NCBI GenBank assembly: GCA_035771165.1
Contig: JAWNZC010000351.1
Location: 7,943,501 to 8,007,500, forward strand
DNA from: Paragorgia papillata
Taxonomy: Eukaryota > Cnidaria > Anthozoa > Scleralcyonacea > Coralliidae
Reading direction: 5' to 3'
DNA length: 64,000 bases
A model generated the notes under the pieces. The model searched no databases and was not told the origin of the DNA. It was given only the letters and a program-made list of their open reading frames with translations. Every line of letters starts with the position of its first letter. Position 1 is the first letter of the stretch. Positions 1-10,134 of the stretch are shown here, one piece after another. The translations under genes were made by a program, and so were the position numbers.

Positions 1-264
1 AAACGAGAGTAAGGAAGGTTGTAAACGACTGTAGAGATACAGCTGGAACAGTTGCGAAATATATGAGCCAAAGTCTATCATGCGCATCATCTGCGCATGT
101 GCAAAACCATAATAGTCATGTATTTCGCAGGTCACAAATTTCGCGTTACACCTGGGCTAAACAACAAATTTAACACTTACTGATATTTTGCAACAAACCC
201 AACTGATAGATCATTTATAGCCTGCAGAGCAAACGTTTCGGTAGGGCAAGCAAGTGTTTTTCCC

Positions 265-585
265 AAAGGTGACATACAGTCCGTTCTGCGCATGTACGAA
301 ACTAATGTTTACATCTTTATTTACAAAAAATATATACTGATACCTTATTCAAAATTGTAAGGTTTTCTTACTTCCGCTTCATTACTTGTACCCAAAACAA
401 AACATTTTCAGAAGAAATAGAAGAAATCCAAATTAGAGATATATCCTCGTCGAATCGCTTGGTTTTCTGCCATGTTGCTCCTAAACGGTTTACATTGAGC
501 TGAGTACTTCATGTAATTATCTACGAATGTCAAGTTTTGGGGATCCCATTGCGGTCATGCGCAGAACGGACTGTACGTCACCTTT
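265..585. mobile_element. Non-autonomous element with ~28-bp terminal inverted repeats
   Basis: The two ends are inverted copies: the left end reads AAAGGTGACATACAGTCCGT and the right end reads its complement (ACGGACTGTACGTCACCTTT). The interior has no transposase-like frame. Most of the interior (about 340-577) recurs at 59690-59927 in the same orientation at high identity, so this is a dispersed family. I could not assign a clean target-site duplication, so the superfamily is open. Confidence 0.6.
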
Positions 586-944
586 AAAAACCTTATGCAT
601 GCGTGTATAAAATAGAATACATCTACCCGTATATTAAAATAGATCACAAAGAGTTGTACAGTTGTACTGTCTATAAATCACTTCGTCATGACTGAAGTGA
701 ACATTGTATTATGATCGAGTTTTTTTGTGCTTGTCAAGATTGCTATTAATTTTAACATGTTCATCTTTTTTGCCCTTCTGGCAGTTGCCAGTCTGGCACT
801 ATCATAAAAACCCCCAACTTGTTTCCTTTTCTTTCTTAGCACGTCCCAAGCTTTGTAAAACGGCATTGCAATTTGAAAATGCATGTGAAAAACGAAACGG
901 TGGCAAAGTACCATATATTAGGACGCACGGGTGGCGTGTGCTGT
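586..944. other. No gene recognised
   Basis: Short frames exist on both strands but have no domain, splice context or coding texture that I can support. The right edge leads into a 5S-like SINE head. Confidence 0.5.
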
Positions 945-1308
945 TAGGGCGCTGCCTCTCACCAAAAGTTAAGCCCGGTTTGACGGGGTTAGTACTTGGA
1001 TGGGTGACCGTCTGGGAATAACCCCGTTCTCGAGCTTGGAACACTCATGTGAGTAGAGTTTAGTTGGTCTCTCCTGTGCTTCGAGGGTTTTTCGCCGGGT
1101 TCTCCGGTTTTCCTCCCTCCATAAAATCAACACCTAGGTCTGTGATTCGTGGTCTGATCATGACATTGTGTGTCATAAATGTGTCGTAGGGCGGCTGCTT
1201 CGAGCGCCTTTAATATGCCTTCGACTCTGCCACTTGAAATTTAGTAATGTAAATTGCTCTTGAAAAGCCCCTTGTGGGAAATTAAAATCTGTATTCTGTA
1301 TTCTGTAT
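945..1308 (+). mobile_element. 5S-rRNA-derived SINE (SINE3-like)
   Basis: The first ~100 bp follow 5S rRNA: an A-box-like AAGTTAAGCCCGG and the intermediate element/C box TTAGTACTTGGATGGGTGAC, followed by CCGTCTGGGAATA. These are the internal RNA polymerase III promoter blocks. The body is unrelated to 5S rRNA and ends in an iterated TATTCTG tail, as in SINEs that borrow a LINE 3' end for mobilisation. It is not a functional 5S gene, because the 5' part of 5S is absent and the body is fused to it. Related partial copies lie at 3861-4420, 23553-23609 and, inverted, at 34795-34870. Confidence 0.8.
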
Positions 1309-2802
1309 ATGGCAAATCTGGGTCTAGCAAGACAACAGCTACCGCTGACCAATAGCAAACAAATCCCGGGGGTACATTCCCGGTGGTACATTTATTCGTT
1401 TCTAAAGCCAAACAATGCCCCTACCCACGGGCCACAAAAATTTTCAAATTACTGCAATTCCCCTCATGTTCCCTGGGTTGCCCGGGGGTCTTTTTAACGT
1501 CGAGCGGCAGACCGAAATTGTGAGAGGCCTGGAATAAAATGTTTTGCTTGGCCCCAAATCTGGCCCCAAATTATACAGGCACCAAACGGCCGTTTGACGG
1601 AAAAACAAGGCAGATAACTCTCACGTCGGCCTGCACAATTCTTTATAACATCATATAGCAAGGTTGGTCTAGACTGCCGAAACGCTAAAATAGCATATTT
1701 TTATTTGTATTTGTGTTTCAACACAATCACTTCCTACGCCGAACACTACTTTATAAAGCCTCGTATGTAACAACCTTTTAACGTAATGTAAAACAAAGTT
1801 GTTTAAGTGGCCTCGTTCATAAAGATTAAAGAATCCGAGCTCCAGCAGGATTTAGTCCTCTCGCTCGATCCCTATTCTGTGACGTCACCAAAATACGTTG
1901 GCGAGAAAAGAGGACTAGGAACTAGTCTGGACCCCAGACACATTTAATAATTAGGCAAAGGTGAAATGTTGAACCCTTGTTGTCATCTGTCCTGCATTTC
2001 TGAATGCGTTGTGTTGTTTACTTAAAGAAATAGTACTTTCAGTAGACTTCAAGAAAGCGGGCGAGTCTTATCGATTTTTCTGCTTCTTTGCTGTCACAAA
2101 CTTCTTGTCCGATAAAGAACCCCCGTTCAACTTAACTTGTTACGTATCTCTTAGTTTTGATCGTTTTAAACGCAACAACCTAATACCCGCCGCTTTTCGG
2201 ACTATTAATACTAACACGTCGTATTAAATTATAGTCCCTCGCCAATTGTTTAAAATAAAATATAATATGATATCGATATCGACTAACATTTTTAAAATGA
2301 ACTTGAAAATTGGCATTTAATTTATATCAAATATATTTATCAATTATCATGTTCGTGCATGACTGACCATAATTTTGTCCGTATGAGAACTGGTCAAAAC
2401 AACGCAGCACAGTAAACCTCACAGTCGATAATGAAATGGAAGACTGTTTCAAACTCTCAATATAAACAATAAAATACGTATGTTTCACCTGTACGTTGTT
2501 GAATACCACACGCGAAAGCTGCCGTTATATTTAAGTGAATACGTCCAGTTAAAAACCTCGCGATTCGAATGCTTAAAACGAATATTCTCCCATCAATAAT
2601 TTCGCAAAAAGCAAAAACAATTAAATTCGACGTTTAACTTGACGTCGCATTTACGTCGCATTACCGACGAATTAAATTCGTCTGAATCAAATTCGTCTAT
2701 TGTGCGACGTTGCGCAGCCTGGGTACCTGAGCTAGCCCGCTTTGCCGAGATGAATTTTGTATCTACTGCGCATGTGGGAGTAGATACTATGCTATCGTGT
2801 GT
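1309..2802. other. Gene-free AT-rich stretch
   Basis: No convincing exon is visible. Around 2670-2712 there is a short repeat containing AATTAAATTCGTCTGAATC that recurs beside the truncated 5S-SINE at 23617-23660. A palindromic TGACGTCA sits near 1880, but there is no gene nearby to give it meaning. Confidence 0.5.
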
Positions 2803-2921
2803 GTAATGCAATGTAATGTAATGTAATGTAATGTAATGTAATGTAATGTAATGTAATGTAATGTAATGTAATGTAATGTAATGTAATGTAATGTAATGTA
2901 ATGTAATGTAATGTAATGTAA
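2803..2921. repeat. (ATGTA)n pentanucleotide microsatellite
   Basis: About 23 near-perfect tandem copies of ATGTA with almost no interruption, which suggests recent replication slippage. Confidence 0.95.
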
Positions 2922-3860
2922 GTTAATTTAACAAAAGAATGCCTTCGGAGCCAATCAAAACACAGAATAAAACGATTGACTCACGACAAACCACCGAAGC
3001 CAAAATAACTACTGTACACCAAGTATTTCATAAGTCATTATTGACAGCATGGAGCGAGATATTCAAGGGCGGGATATTCAACAAGAGAAAGTTTTTACAA
3101 AGTTAGTAAGCATTTTAAGTATGAATCATAGTCGATTCTTAATTATGATGTACCAGACATTATTGGAATGATGATAAAAGTTTTTGAAAGCAAATTAATG
3201 GTCGTTGTATGGGCGATTTCATATTCAGACGAGGCAATTTATATGGCAACATGTCTGATCGAGCTTCGTTAACTGACAAGACTGTGCGTTCCCGAACAGA
3301 AATGGATTACCTTCTTCCAATAAAACAAAGTTAGCCGTATTGCCAAGCAACCATGTGCAAAACATATGGTAGTCCACGAGCGAAAGTGGTATTATAAAAT
3401 AGCAGTCAAATGTCAGTGACAGGCTATGCTGAGAGCGTGAACTGGCATTATTAGAAAGTCTATATACAGTATTAATGACGTAAAATTGTATGCTGTAGTT
3501 GTCAATGTCATGCAAAATCTGTGTCATGAATGTGCAAACATTTATTCTACCTTTTACTGCATGTATGCATATGTCTTGAAGAACAATTAATGCATGGTTG
3601 CTCTTATAATTTTGATGACATTGCTGGACATCTTTTTCATTCACTATTAAATATTGCAGCAGTAATACTCGAGATGCTTGTTATCTCATGCTATTTCCTT
3701 TACCTTCTAACTAGATTGCATTGTTTGACAAATTGTTGCAATGAAGATATTTAAATACTGTATTAGTCAATTAAGTTTAATTTTGTGAGTTGTTATAGTT
3801 ATGTTAATTTGATTCGCCTACTTAAAGCTTTACTACCATACTTTATGACTATAATTATAT
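2922..3860. other. Gene-free AT-rich stretch
   Basis: A 139-residue frame lies on the minus strand at 3225-3644. I see no domain, splice sites or codon texture to support it as a gene. Confidence 0.5.
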
Positions 3861-4420
3861 CACTGCCTCTCACCACTGAGGACCGCAGTAGAGCTCAGTT
3901 GGATTGAGTTAGTATTTGAATGGGTGACTGCCTGTCTGGACTTGGAATGAAAATCTCGACATGCTTTTATTTCTCGACTAGTTTTTTTCGGAAAATCTCG
4001 ACACGTTTTTAATTTATTTCTCGACCATTTTTGGCCGATTGTCGACGTGTTTTTTTTTTTCTCGACCATTTTCGGCCGAAACGGCGCGCCATAAAAAACA
4101 TTCAGAATTTAATTGCAGTGGACAACAAAAACAGTATTTATTCTCACAAACAAGTAATTTAGACAAACTTACCTTTTTGTGAAATAAAGCAAGCAAACTA
4201 AAGTGGTGTCTTTGAGAGGACGTGAAAACTACATTTTCACGTCGTGAAACCAACAAAGACGACCTCGCAATACAAACCGGAAGTGAAACTGACAAGCGTA
4301 CACGCCATATGACGCCACCTCACATCGTCTTTGAGGTCGCGTCGTCTTTTCTAAATCTTAAGAGTTTTTCAACAAGTTCTCCAGTTTTCCTTCGAATTCC
4401 TCCGTAAAATCAACACCTAC
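3861..4420 (+). mobile_element. Second 5S-derived SINE copy, interrupted by ~0.4 kb
   Basis: The 5S-like head (3861-3948) keeps a degenerate C box (TTAGTATTTGAATGGGTGAC) and ends CTTGGAAT. The SINE body resumes at about 4361 (TTCTCCAGTTTTCC, then AAAATCAACACCTA), matching 1082-1135 of the first copy. In the first copy those blocks are about 40 bp apart; here they are about 410 bp apart. The intervening 3950-4360 contains repeated TCTCGAC motifs and looks like a later insertion or a rearrangement. Confidence 0.6.
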
Positions 4421-4426
4421 TACACG

Positions 4427-4490
4427 TGTAAAAATCTCACAAGTTGTTACAGCATTGTTGCTTGAATAATGGTGTAACAACGTTGTTATT
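4427..4490 (-). repeat. Fragment of the TTGTTACAA-rich repeat family
   Basis: CACGTGTAAAAATCTCACAA followed by GTTGTTACAGC is the reverse complement of the right end of the larger copy at 44440-44735 (TGTGAGATTTTTACGTGTG). It is a terminal fragment. Confidence 0.55.
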
Positions 4491-4689
4491 TTATTTATTT
4501 AATTTTTTATTTATACGAATTTTTAATCAGGATAATAACACTTCAGTAGTACAATTTGTAGTTTGGTAGTCAAGGAATTAAAGTTGATCTGCATCCCTGC
4601 AGGTAAAGATAATTAAACTCCTTCCCCAAAGTCCATTCTTCGTTCAGTGTATTTATAATCGAAGCAGGGATAAAAACGTGCATGCCGAT

Positions 4690-4880
4690 GGCGGATAGGG
4701 GATAAAACGCGGATGAGAAAAGGCGGATAGGGGATAACACGCGGTGAGAAAAGGCGGATAGAGGATAAAACGCGGATGAGAAAAGGCGGATAGAAGATAA
4801 AACGCGGATGAGAAAAGGTGGATAGGGGATAAAACGCGGATGAGAAAAGGCGGACAGGGGATAAAACGCGGATGAGCAAA
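4690..4880. repeat. 32-bp minisatellite, about six units
   Basis: The unit contains GGGGATAAAACGCGGATGAG followed by AAAAGGCGGATA. Units differ by only a few substitutions. An opposite-orientation array of the same unit lies at 20112-20462. Long open frames across both arrays are by-products of the 32-bp period. Confidence 0.9.
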
Positions 4881-5214
4881 ATAACGTGGGGGAGCATAAA
4901 ATAAAATCATATTAGATATAAAACCCTGTAGATATAAAACGAAAGAGAAAGAGAATTTAAAATGTCGGAAGAATTCAAGGTTTAATACGCGTTACATGGT
5001 GTTAATAGAAGTCAAGTTGTTTTTTCAAAATTTAGAGTTTGTCTATATCTACTGAATAAACATCGCTTACGACTCAAATAATATTACGGATTTACGAGAT
5101 TATAGATTAGAAAGCACAGTACTGTTCTCATTGTGGCATGAATCAGAGGATTGTTACGACACGCATTTAATATGGCACTGTTCGTAGTTCTAACACGATT
5201 AAAATTCCGGTGAT

Positions 5215-5975
5215 CTAAATACATGACGGAGGGGATAAAACGTGGTTTCGCGAAAAACGCGCATGCGACGGAAGAACGTTAAATGTTTGTTTTTTTAGAT
5301 TTTCGATACATATCCGGTACGCATTTACTTTATCAGTCATCGATTTACTATATCAGTCATCAAGATACGCATTTACTTTATCAGTCATTGATCGCTTTTG
5401 TCTAATGAGCTTTAATCCTGTGTTGTTTTTGCTGGTTGTTTTGCTGGTATCATATATGTGAAATCGCTCCTTTATACTTAAACAGGTCTTGGACTTTACG
5501 GCATATAATGGCATTGGGAGTCCGTCCGGCAACGCTTCATTCCTAGCCAGCGTTCTATTTAGGCTGTTACTTCCTTCGGTGAGAACCAGAAATTTCTCGA
5601 ATGATCAGACTGATCAGTAAAGTTCCGCATTTCCTGTTGTTGTTAAGAACACGCATGCAAACAATATTAAAAAAAAAAAAAAAAGAGCCAGGAAAGAGCG
5701 TTAATTCAATTTTAACGAATCGTATCACTTTGAGCTCAAATAACAGTTATATCGTCTATAATCCCATATCTCTGACATTTCTTTCACGTCATTGGTTATA
5801 CTTTGAGGTGTCGCGGCAACTAGCTATATCTACCGAGAATAACAGTGTCATTCCAGCCAGGTCATCATTGTCTTCTTATCATGATGGCGAAGGCCTGCCT
5901 CCTCCGCAGGCACGTCTTATAATTTTTAGGAAAATAATTGTTTAATTTAAGTTAAATTTCTCATGTTGAGCGAAA
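5215..5975 (+). repeat. Composite dispersed repeat; left arm of an inverted duplication
   Basis: Three blocks are present. Block P (5215-5320, including GACGGAGGGGATAAAACGTG) recurs inverted at 19012-19118. Block Q (5340-5890) recurs inverted at 13203-13915 and 9191-9332, where a LINE splits it. Block R (5893-5975, including CATGTTGAGCGAA) recurs directly at 19128-19205. The 114-residue frame here lies in repeat sequence and has no protein features. Its position just upstream of a Penelope-like endonuclease remnant suggests, as inference only, that blocks Q and R belong to such an element. Confidence 0.65.
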
Positions 5976-5979
5976 CTCG

Positions 5980-6497
5980 GTGAATAATCTCAGTTTTTGA
6001 ATAATTAGAAGTGGAATTCAGTCGGCATCGCCCGTTATTACTCTCCTCTGCATATCCGCAACTTGACTTCCGTTTGGTATTTCGTCCTTCTGTTCGCCTC
6101 TCAAACTTCTTTCCTTTCAAGGACCGAATTCCCTTTGGTCTGAGATCACATGTTGTGTACTCTTACAAGTGTCAATGCTGTGGTGCATTGTATGTCGGAC
6201 AAACACGCCGACACATTCACACACATATCTCAGAACATATGGGTGTTTCGCCGTTGACTGGAAAGAAGCGTTCTGTGTCAGCCTTGTCAAGTGTTCTTTC
6301 TCACAAGCTCAAAACTGATCATCCTGTTGCTCCCTCCGATTTTAAAATACTTACGGCTTCTTCCACTTCTAAATTTGAACTCTTACTGAGGGAAAGTCTT
6401 CTAATTTGCTGGGCACTTATTTCCATTTTCAAATTAAACAGTAAGATTATTGAATTCCACTTCTAATTATTCAAAAACTGAAATTATATTCACTCAG
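5980..6497 (+). mobile_element. Penelope-like element remnant bounded by inverted repeats
   Basis: A GIY-YIG endonuclease remnant sits between inverted copies of a ~40-bp sequence. The left copy (5980-6019) contains TTTTTGAATAATTAGAAGTG; the right copy (6452-6497) contains its complement. Penelope-like elements are known for complex, partly inverted terminal copies, which fits. The reverse-transcriptase part is missing. Confidence 0.6.
6011..6466 (+). pseudogene. GIY-YIG endonuclease domain of a Penelope-like element (fragment)
   Basis: The frame ends in a recognisable Penelope-type nuclease: VVYSYKCQCCGALYVGQTRR, then an HISEH block and a helical segment ending FELLLRESLLI. The paired cysteines before the YVG motif are typical of the Penelope/Neptune nuclease, which nicks target DNA for element insertion. 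The reverse transcriptase that should precede it is absent, and the last ~20 residues run into the inverted repeat and look unrelated to the family. I read it as a dead 3' fragment of the coding region; the true start is unknown. Confidence 0.75.
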
Positions 6498-6600
6498 ATT
6501 TTAAGCCTGAAATTGATTTTTATACACTCACATCATAGGACATTCGTTTTATTCCGTAAGTTATATCGTTTAAAACAGTATATTTTAGCTGAATCATACA

Positions 6601-8732
6601 CATAGAAATAATATACCTAGAATGCGGGCTCCTATCTCCTGTCAGTCAAAAAATTGTCGCCACAAAATGGCGGATTTATAAGGGCAAAAGGAACTCGCCC
6701 TAGGAATTTTTAACAGTTTTTTACACGGCCGCGGTTGATAACCGGTGTGGAGTGGACGATGGGTGTATCTCAGCACTGAATTTCTTTGTTTTTTACGCCT
6801 GGAAATTTACTGGATTAGTGAATTAAAAGATAAAGGCATGTGAAGTGCAATATCCTTCGCCAAAACATTTCGAACATCAAACTCTGGATGTAGAAATGGT
6901 GACAATAGCGGCCTTTTAACACGAATGTCGAATGGTTTTAGTGTTTTTACTGTTTTACATTATATATATTTTAATGATTCCCACTTGCCAATCTGTATGT
7001 GATTTATACTGAATGTGGAGGATTAATCCAGGAGACAGTAAGTGTTTTGTTCTTTTTTATCCAATCTAATAGGGATTCTAGCTTGTGATTTTTGAAATAT
7101 AAAATGTTTATGCACCTGTCATACTTTTTATACATCAGTCTTTTCGACATCTATTTATATTGACATCTTAAATCCGTGTTTTTCTTAAGATTTTCTCCTA
7201 GTTTCCATTACGTATTTGATTATTTTCTTTTCTTTTAAACGGGCTTCCTTTGATGCAGACAATTTCTGAGTTTCAAGTTTAGCATGAGCCTATCTTTTTG
7301 TTGCTTTTTGTAATTGTGGTGAATTGATTGAAATATAATTTTGAACTTATAGTTTTTAGTACGTTTAACAAAGCAAGTGTCTTGCAAATTGTTTTATTTT
7401 ATGCTAATGTGTATGTGGCTGATTTGTTGTCATGCATGTATCCAATTTATCCCTGAAACGTCCTCCAATTCTTTATTTTGAGAGGCGATCATTGTTGTAT
7501 ATATCATGGCTAGAAATCCAGGACACTCAGCGGTAGCCTGGTACCCTGGCCCAATTTCAAAAGAAATAAGGGCCAGGTAACCACTAATCTCATGCTCACG
7601 CCATCAGGGCTAAATCCACTTATGACGATTGCAGTTTTACTCATAGCCACTAAAAACGCGCGAAATTTCAACCAATAGGAAAGCAGAAGTCTTTAGTGGT
7701 TACCTGGCCCATATTCTTTGATTGGGCCAGGGTACCAGGCTAACTCAGCGGCAGTGGCCTGTGGGCTCATATTTAGATGGTAATATTAATTTGAAAATTC
7801 TGATGGCTAAATATCGATCATTTCGGCTATAAACAGAAGTCTATAGCAATAAATTAAAGTAGAGTTATTCGCTAAAATGTCTTATTGACCCATTTCTTAC
7901 CCAAATATCAAATTACAAAAGGTTTAATCGTCTAGAGAGGCCTGTACACTCATACTCACAAAAATTGCCGCATAAATTTCGGTTATTATTTCTGAATCCA
8001 CAGTCACATTTAATAATAATAACAGCGGTTAAGACCCTGGCAACCTAGCAACAGCTCCATAAGAAATGGCGGACAAGAACCCGAAATTATCGAGGAATGC
8101 ATTTCTTCTTCACGCCGAGTTCAGTATTTATCTCGGCGCTTGATGGATTAAATTACAACGACTCGGCTGCCAATAAATCGTACATTTTAAGGTCTTTGGG
8201 AACCTATTAAACAACGAAAAAGTGGAACGAACAACTCCGCAAAACAAAGTAACGTTCATCCCGAGCAAATTCAGACGTTCGCATCGTGGACAAACAACAC
8301 AGAAGCAGCCAAAATTGGAGCTCCAAAATAAGTGATATAGCAGATTAATAGACTTTAAACAGCGAATAAGAGGTATGCTTGTGAGGGGCTCGGGAACCTA
8401 TTTAGGACGCTCCAAACTTAATAGAAATTGTAGTGCTGAACGATTGTTCAATTTGGTGAAGTTTTGGACGTTCGCATGTTGGAATTTACAATAGTAAATA
8501 ACCGAAAATGATTGTTCTTTATATTTCCTTAAGAAATCTATTGAAGGACGCCATATTGAATTAATTAAAAAGGGATTCAGTGCGCATGCTTTGCCGCCAT
8601 GTTGTCCTCGATTTCTGGCCATGATCCCACCCCTTGCAAAATTCAAAATGGCGGATCTATAAGGGCAATATAAATTTAATTTGGACACCTGTCACGTGAC
8701 AGAGCACGCATTCTAGGTATATTATTTCTATG
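6601..8732. mobile_element. hAT-like non-autonomous DNA transposon, 2.1 kb, 8-bp TSD
   Basis: The termini are 26-bp perfect inverted repeats beginning CATAGAAATAATATACCTAG. Both ends are flanked by ATCATACA (6593-6600 and 8733-8740), an exact 8-bp target-site duplication, as hAT elements make. Subterminal ATGGCGGATTTATAAGGGCA near the left end recurs in the same orientation near the right end (about 8647-8670). No transposase frame is present, so it would need a helper in trans. A separate MITE (7534-7742) is inserted inside it and is therefore younger. Confidence 0.8.
7534..7742. mobile_element. MITE with 9-bp TSD (Mutator-like), copy 1
   Basis: A 209-bp element with inverted ends TAGCCTGGTACCCTGGCCCA. 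The flanking 9-mers are identical: ACTCAGCGG at 7525-7533 and 7743-7751. A second copy with a different exact 9-bp TSD lies at 47853-48057. Duplications of 9-11 bp are typical of the Mutator superfamily; this assignment rests on TSD length, not on a transposase. Confidence 0.85.
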
Positions 8733-8805
8733 ATCATACAGCAACTTAGCCATTCGAAGCAGTTGTTGAGCCAGTTGTTTCTGGACAGCGTCATCAGTGA
8801 GAAAA

Positions 8806-8905
8806 AAGTAGCGCGCGCGAATAAAAAAAGTAGCGCGCGCGAATAAAAAATAACTAGTCGCGAGTTGAAAATAGTTAGTCGCGAGTTAAAAAGAGAAACA
8901 GTCGC
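8806..8905. repeat. Short GC-rich tandem motifs
   Basis: Two tandem copies of AAGTAGCGCGCGCGAATAAA are followed by two copies of TAGTCGCGAGTTGAAAA. They contrast with the AT-rich surroundings. No gene is adjacent. Confidence 0.7.
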
Positions 8906-9190
8906 GCACGTCCCTTATGGGCCATCGTAATTTTGGCATATTTATCTATTTTACTGTAAAATTTCTTTGGATATATCAACGTCAACGTATTGGTTTAGGT
9001 GTGATACCACTGTTAACTCACTTAAATGCTTTACAAATGTGCTTTAGCTAGTACTTCACTACTTCATGCTGAATTTACCGAGAAGTGTGTGTTGATCGAT
9101 CGCAAAACGTCGCATTTTAGAGGATAAAACCTGAAAATATCTTGATATTATCATTTATCAAACAAAAAACAACTCGCCAAGCAGTCCGGG

Positions 9191-9332
9191 CTACCTAGAA
9201 GACAATGATGACCTGGCCGGAATGACACTGTTATTCTCGGTAGTTGCCGCGACACCTCGAAGTATAACCAATGACGTGAAAGAAATGTCAGAGATATGGG
9301 ATTAGACGATATAACTGTTATTTGAGCTCAAA
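9191..9332 (-). repeat. Right arm of inverted duplication, segment 1
   Basis: Reverse-complement copy of about 5740-5880, for example GTTGCCGCGACACCTCGAAG against the complement in the left arm. It ends abruptly at GAGCTCAAA where the LINE begins, and the duplicate resumes at 13203. Confidence 0.85.
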
Positions 9333-9333
9333 T

Positions 9334-10134
9334 AATGACCAGGAAATAGATCCAAGCAGATTTACAAAGCAGAATGGAAAACCAGTCAGGGATGTCTTGG
9401 GTACAAATAAATTCTCCGTGCTGGAAATTGAAGAGTCTAATGATGAAGAAGCATCGGTTGCTTCAAATAGTATTTTTTCCAATGAGGAAAATGAAAAATC
9501 AAAGAGAGAGCAGCAACGTAACACCAAAAAAGATGGTAGGTTATCGTCTCATTATGGTCATACTCAGTCCAAACAACAACGAAATCCTACATCAAGCCGT
9601 CAAGAGCGAAGCGCCCCTGCTTCACGAGGTAAACAGAGATCAGTTGTAATATGCGGCGATTCTACAACGAAATACTTGCAAGCTCATAAAATTGGAAGAT
9701 CCTCAAATGAAAGAGTCAAGTCTATAACGATTAGTGGTGCGACGTGCAAGGATATGAAGCATTATATTGTCCCAACTGTTGACAAAAAGCCTGATGAGAT
9801 TATCCTTCATGTAGGAACAAATGACTTAAAGGATAATCAAACGACTAAGATAGTCCAGGATATTGTGGCACTAAGAAATTTTGCCACAGAAAATTCACCT
9901 AACACGAAGGTAACTCTGTCTCAGTTATTATGTAGATCTGATGATACTGGGCTAAATAATAGGGTAAAGAATATTAACTTATTGCTAAACGAGAAGTGCC
10001 AACAAAACAATTGGTCAATAATAACTCATGAAGATATTGATCAGTCTTGTTTAAATCAATCAGGAGTACACCTGAACCAGAAAGGAACTTCATTATTTGC
10101 TTCCAGTATTATTAAACATTTACGACATGTTTAA
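9334..10134 (+). CDS. LINE ORF1 with SGNH/esterase domain (5'-truncated)
   Basis: Encodes about 266 residues. The first ~100 are polar and rich in S, E, K and Q (probably disordered or RNA-binding). The rest is an SGNH-hydrolase-like fold: block I VVICGDSTTKYL with the nucleophile-type GDS, a GAT block, block III ILHVGTNDL (GxND), and a C-terminal SGVHLNQKG block with the histidine. In this family an Asp usually stands just before that block; here the position reads SG, so full catalytic competence is uncertain. Esterase-type ORF1 proteins are known in CR1-clade LINEs. The native start codon is missing because of 5' truncation; in-frame TTG and AGC codons upstream belong to the flanking repeat. 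The stop overlaps the ORF2 start. Confidence 0.85.
   Translation, partial: NDQEIDPSRFTKQNGKPVRDVLGTNKFSVLEIEESNDEEASVASNSIFSNEENEKSKREQQRNTKKDGRLSSHYGHTQSKQQRNPTSSRQERSAPASRGKQRSVVICGDSTTKYLQAHKIGRSSNERVKSITISGATCKDMKHYIVPTVDKKPDEIILHVGTNDLKDNQTTKIVQDIVALRNFATENSPNTKVTLSQLLCRSDDTGLNNRVKNINLLLNEKCQQNNWSIITHEDIDQSCLNQSGVHLNQKGTSLFASSIIKHLRHV

Noticed and set aside
945..1044. Functional 5S rRNA gene
   Set aside because: Only the internal promoter part is 5S-like; the 5' end is missing and the sequence continues into a SINE body.
3225..3644. 139-residue minus-strand ORF
   Set aside because: No domain, no splice context and no repeats of it elsewhere; open frames of this length are expected by chance in 64 kb.
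4613..4910. Long minus-strand frames with repeating HPRFI/YPPF peptide
   Set aside because: They come from the 32-bp minisatellite, whose period keeps frames open; the plus-strand frame at 20046-20546 is the same artefact.
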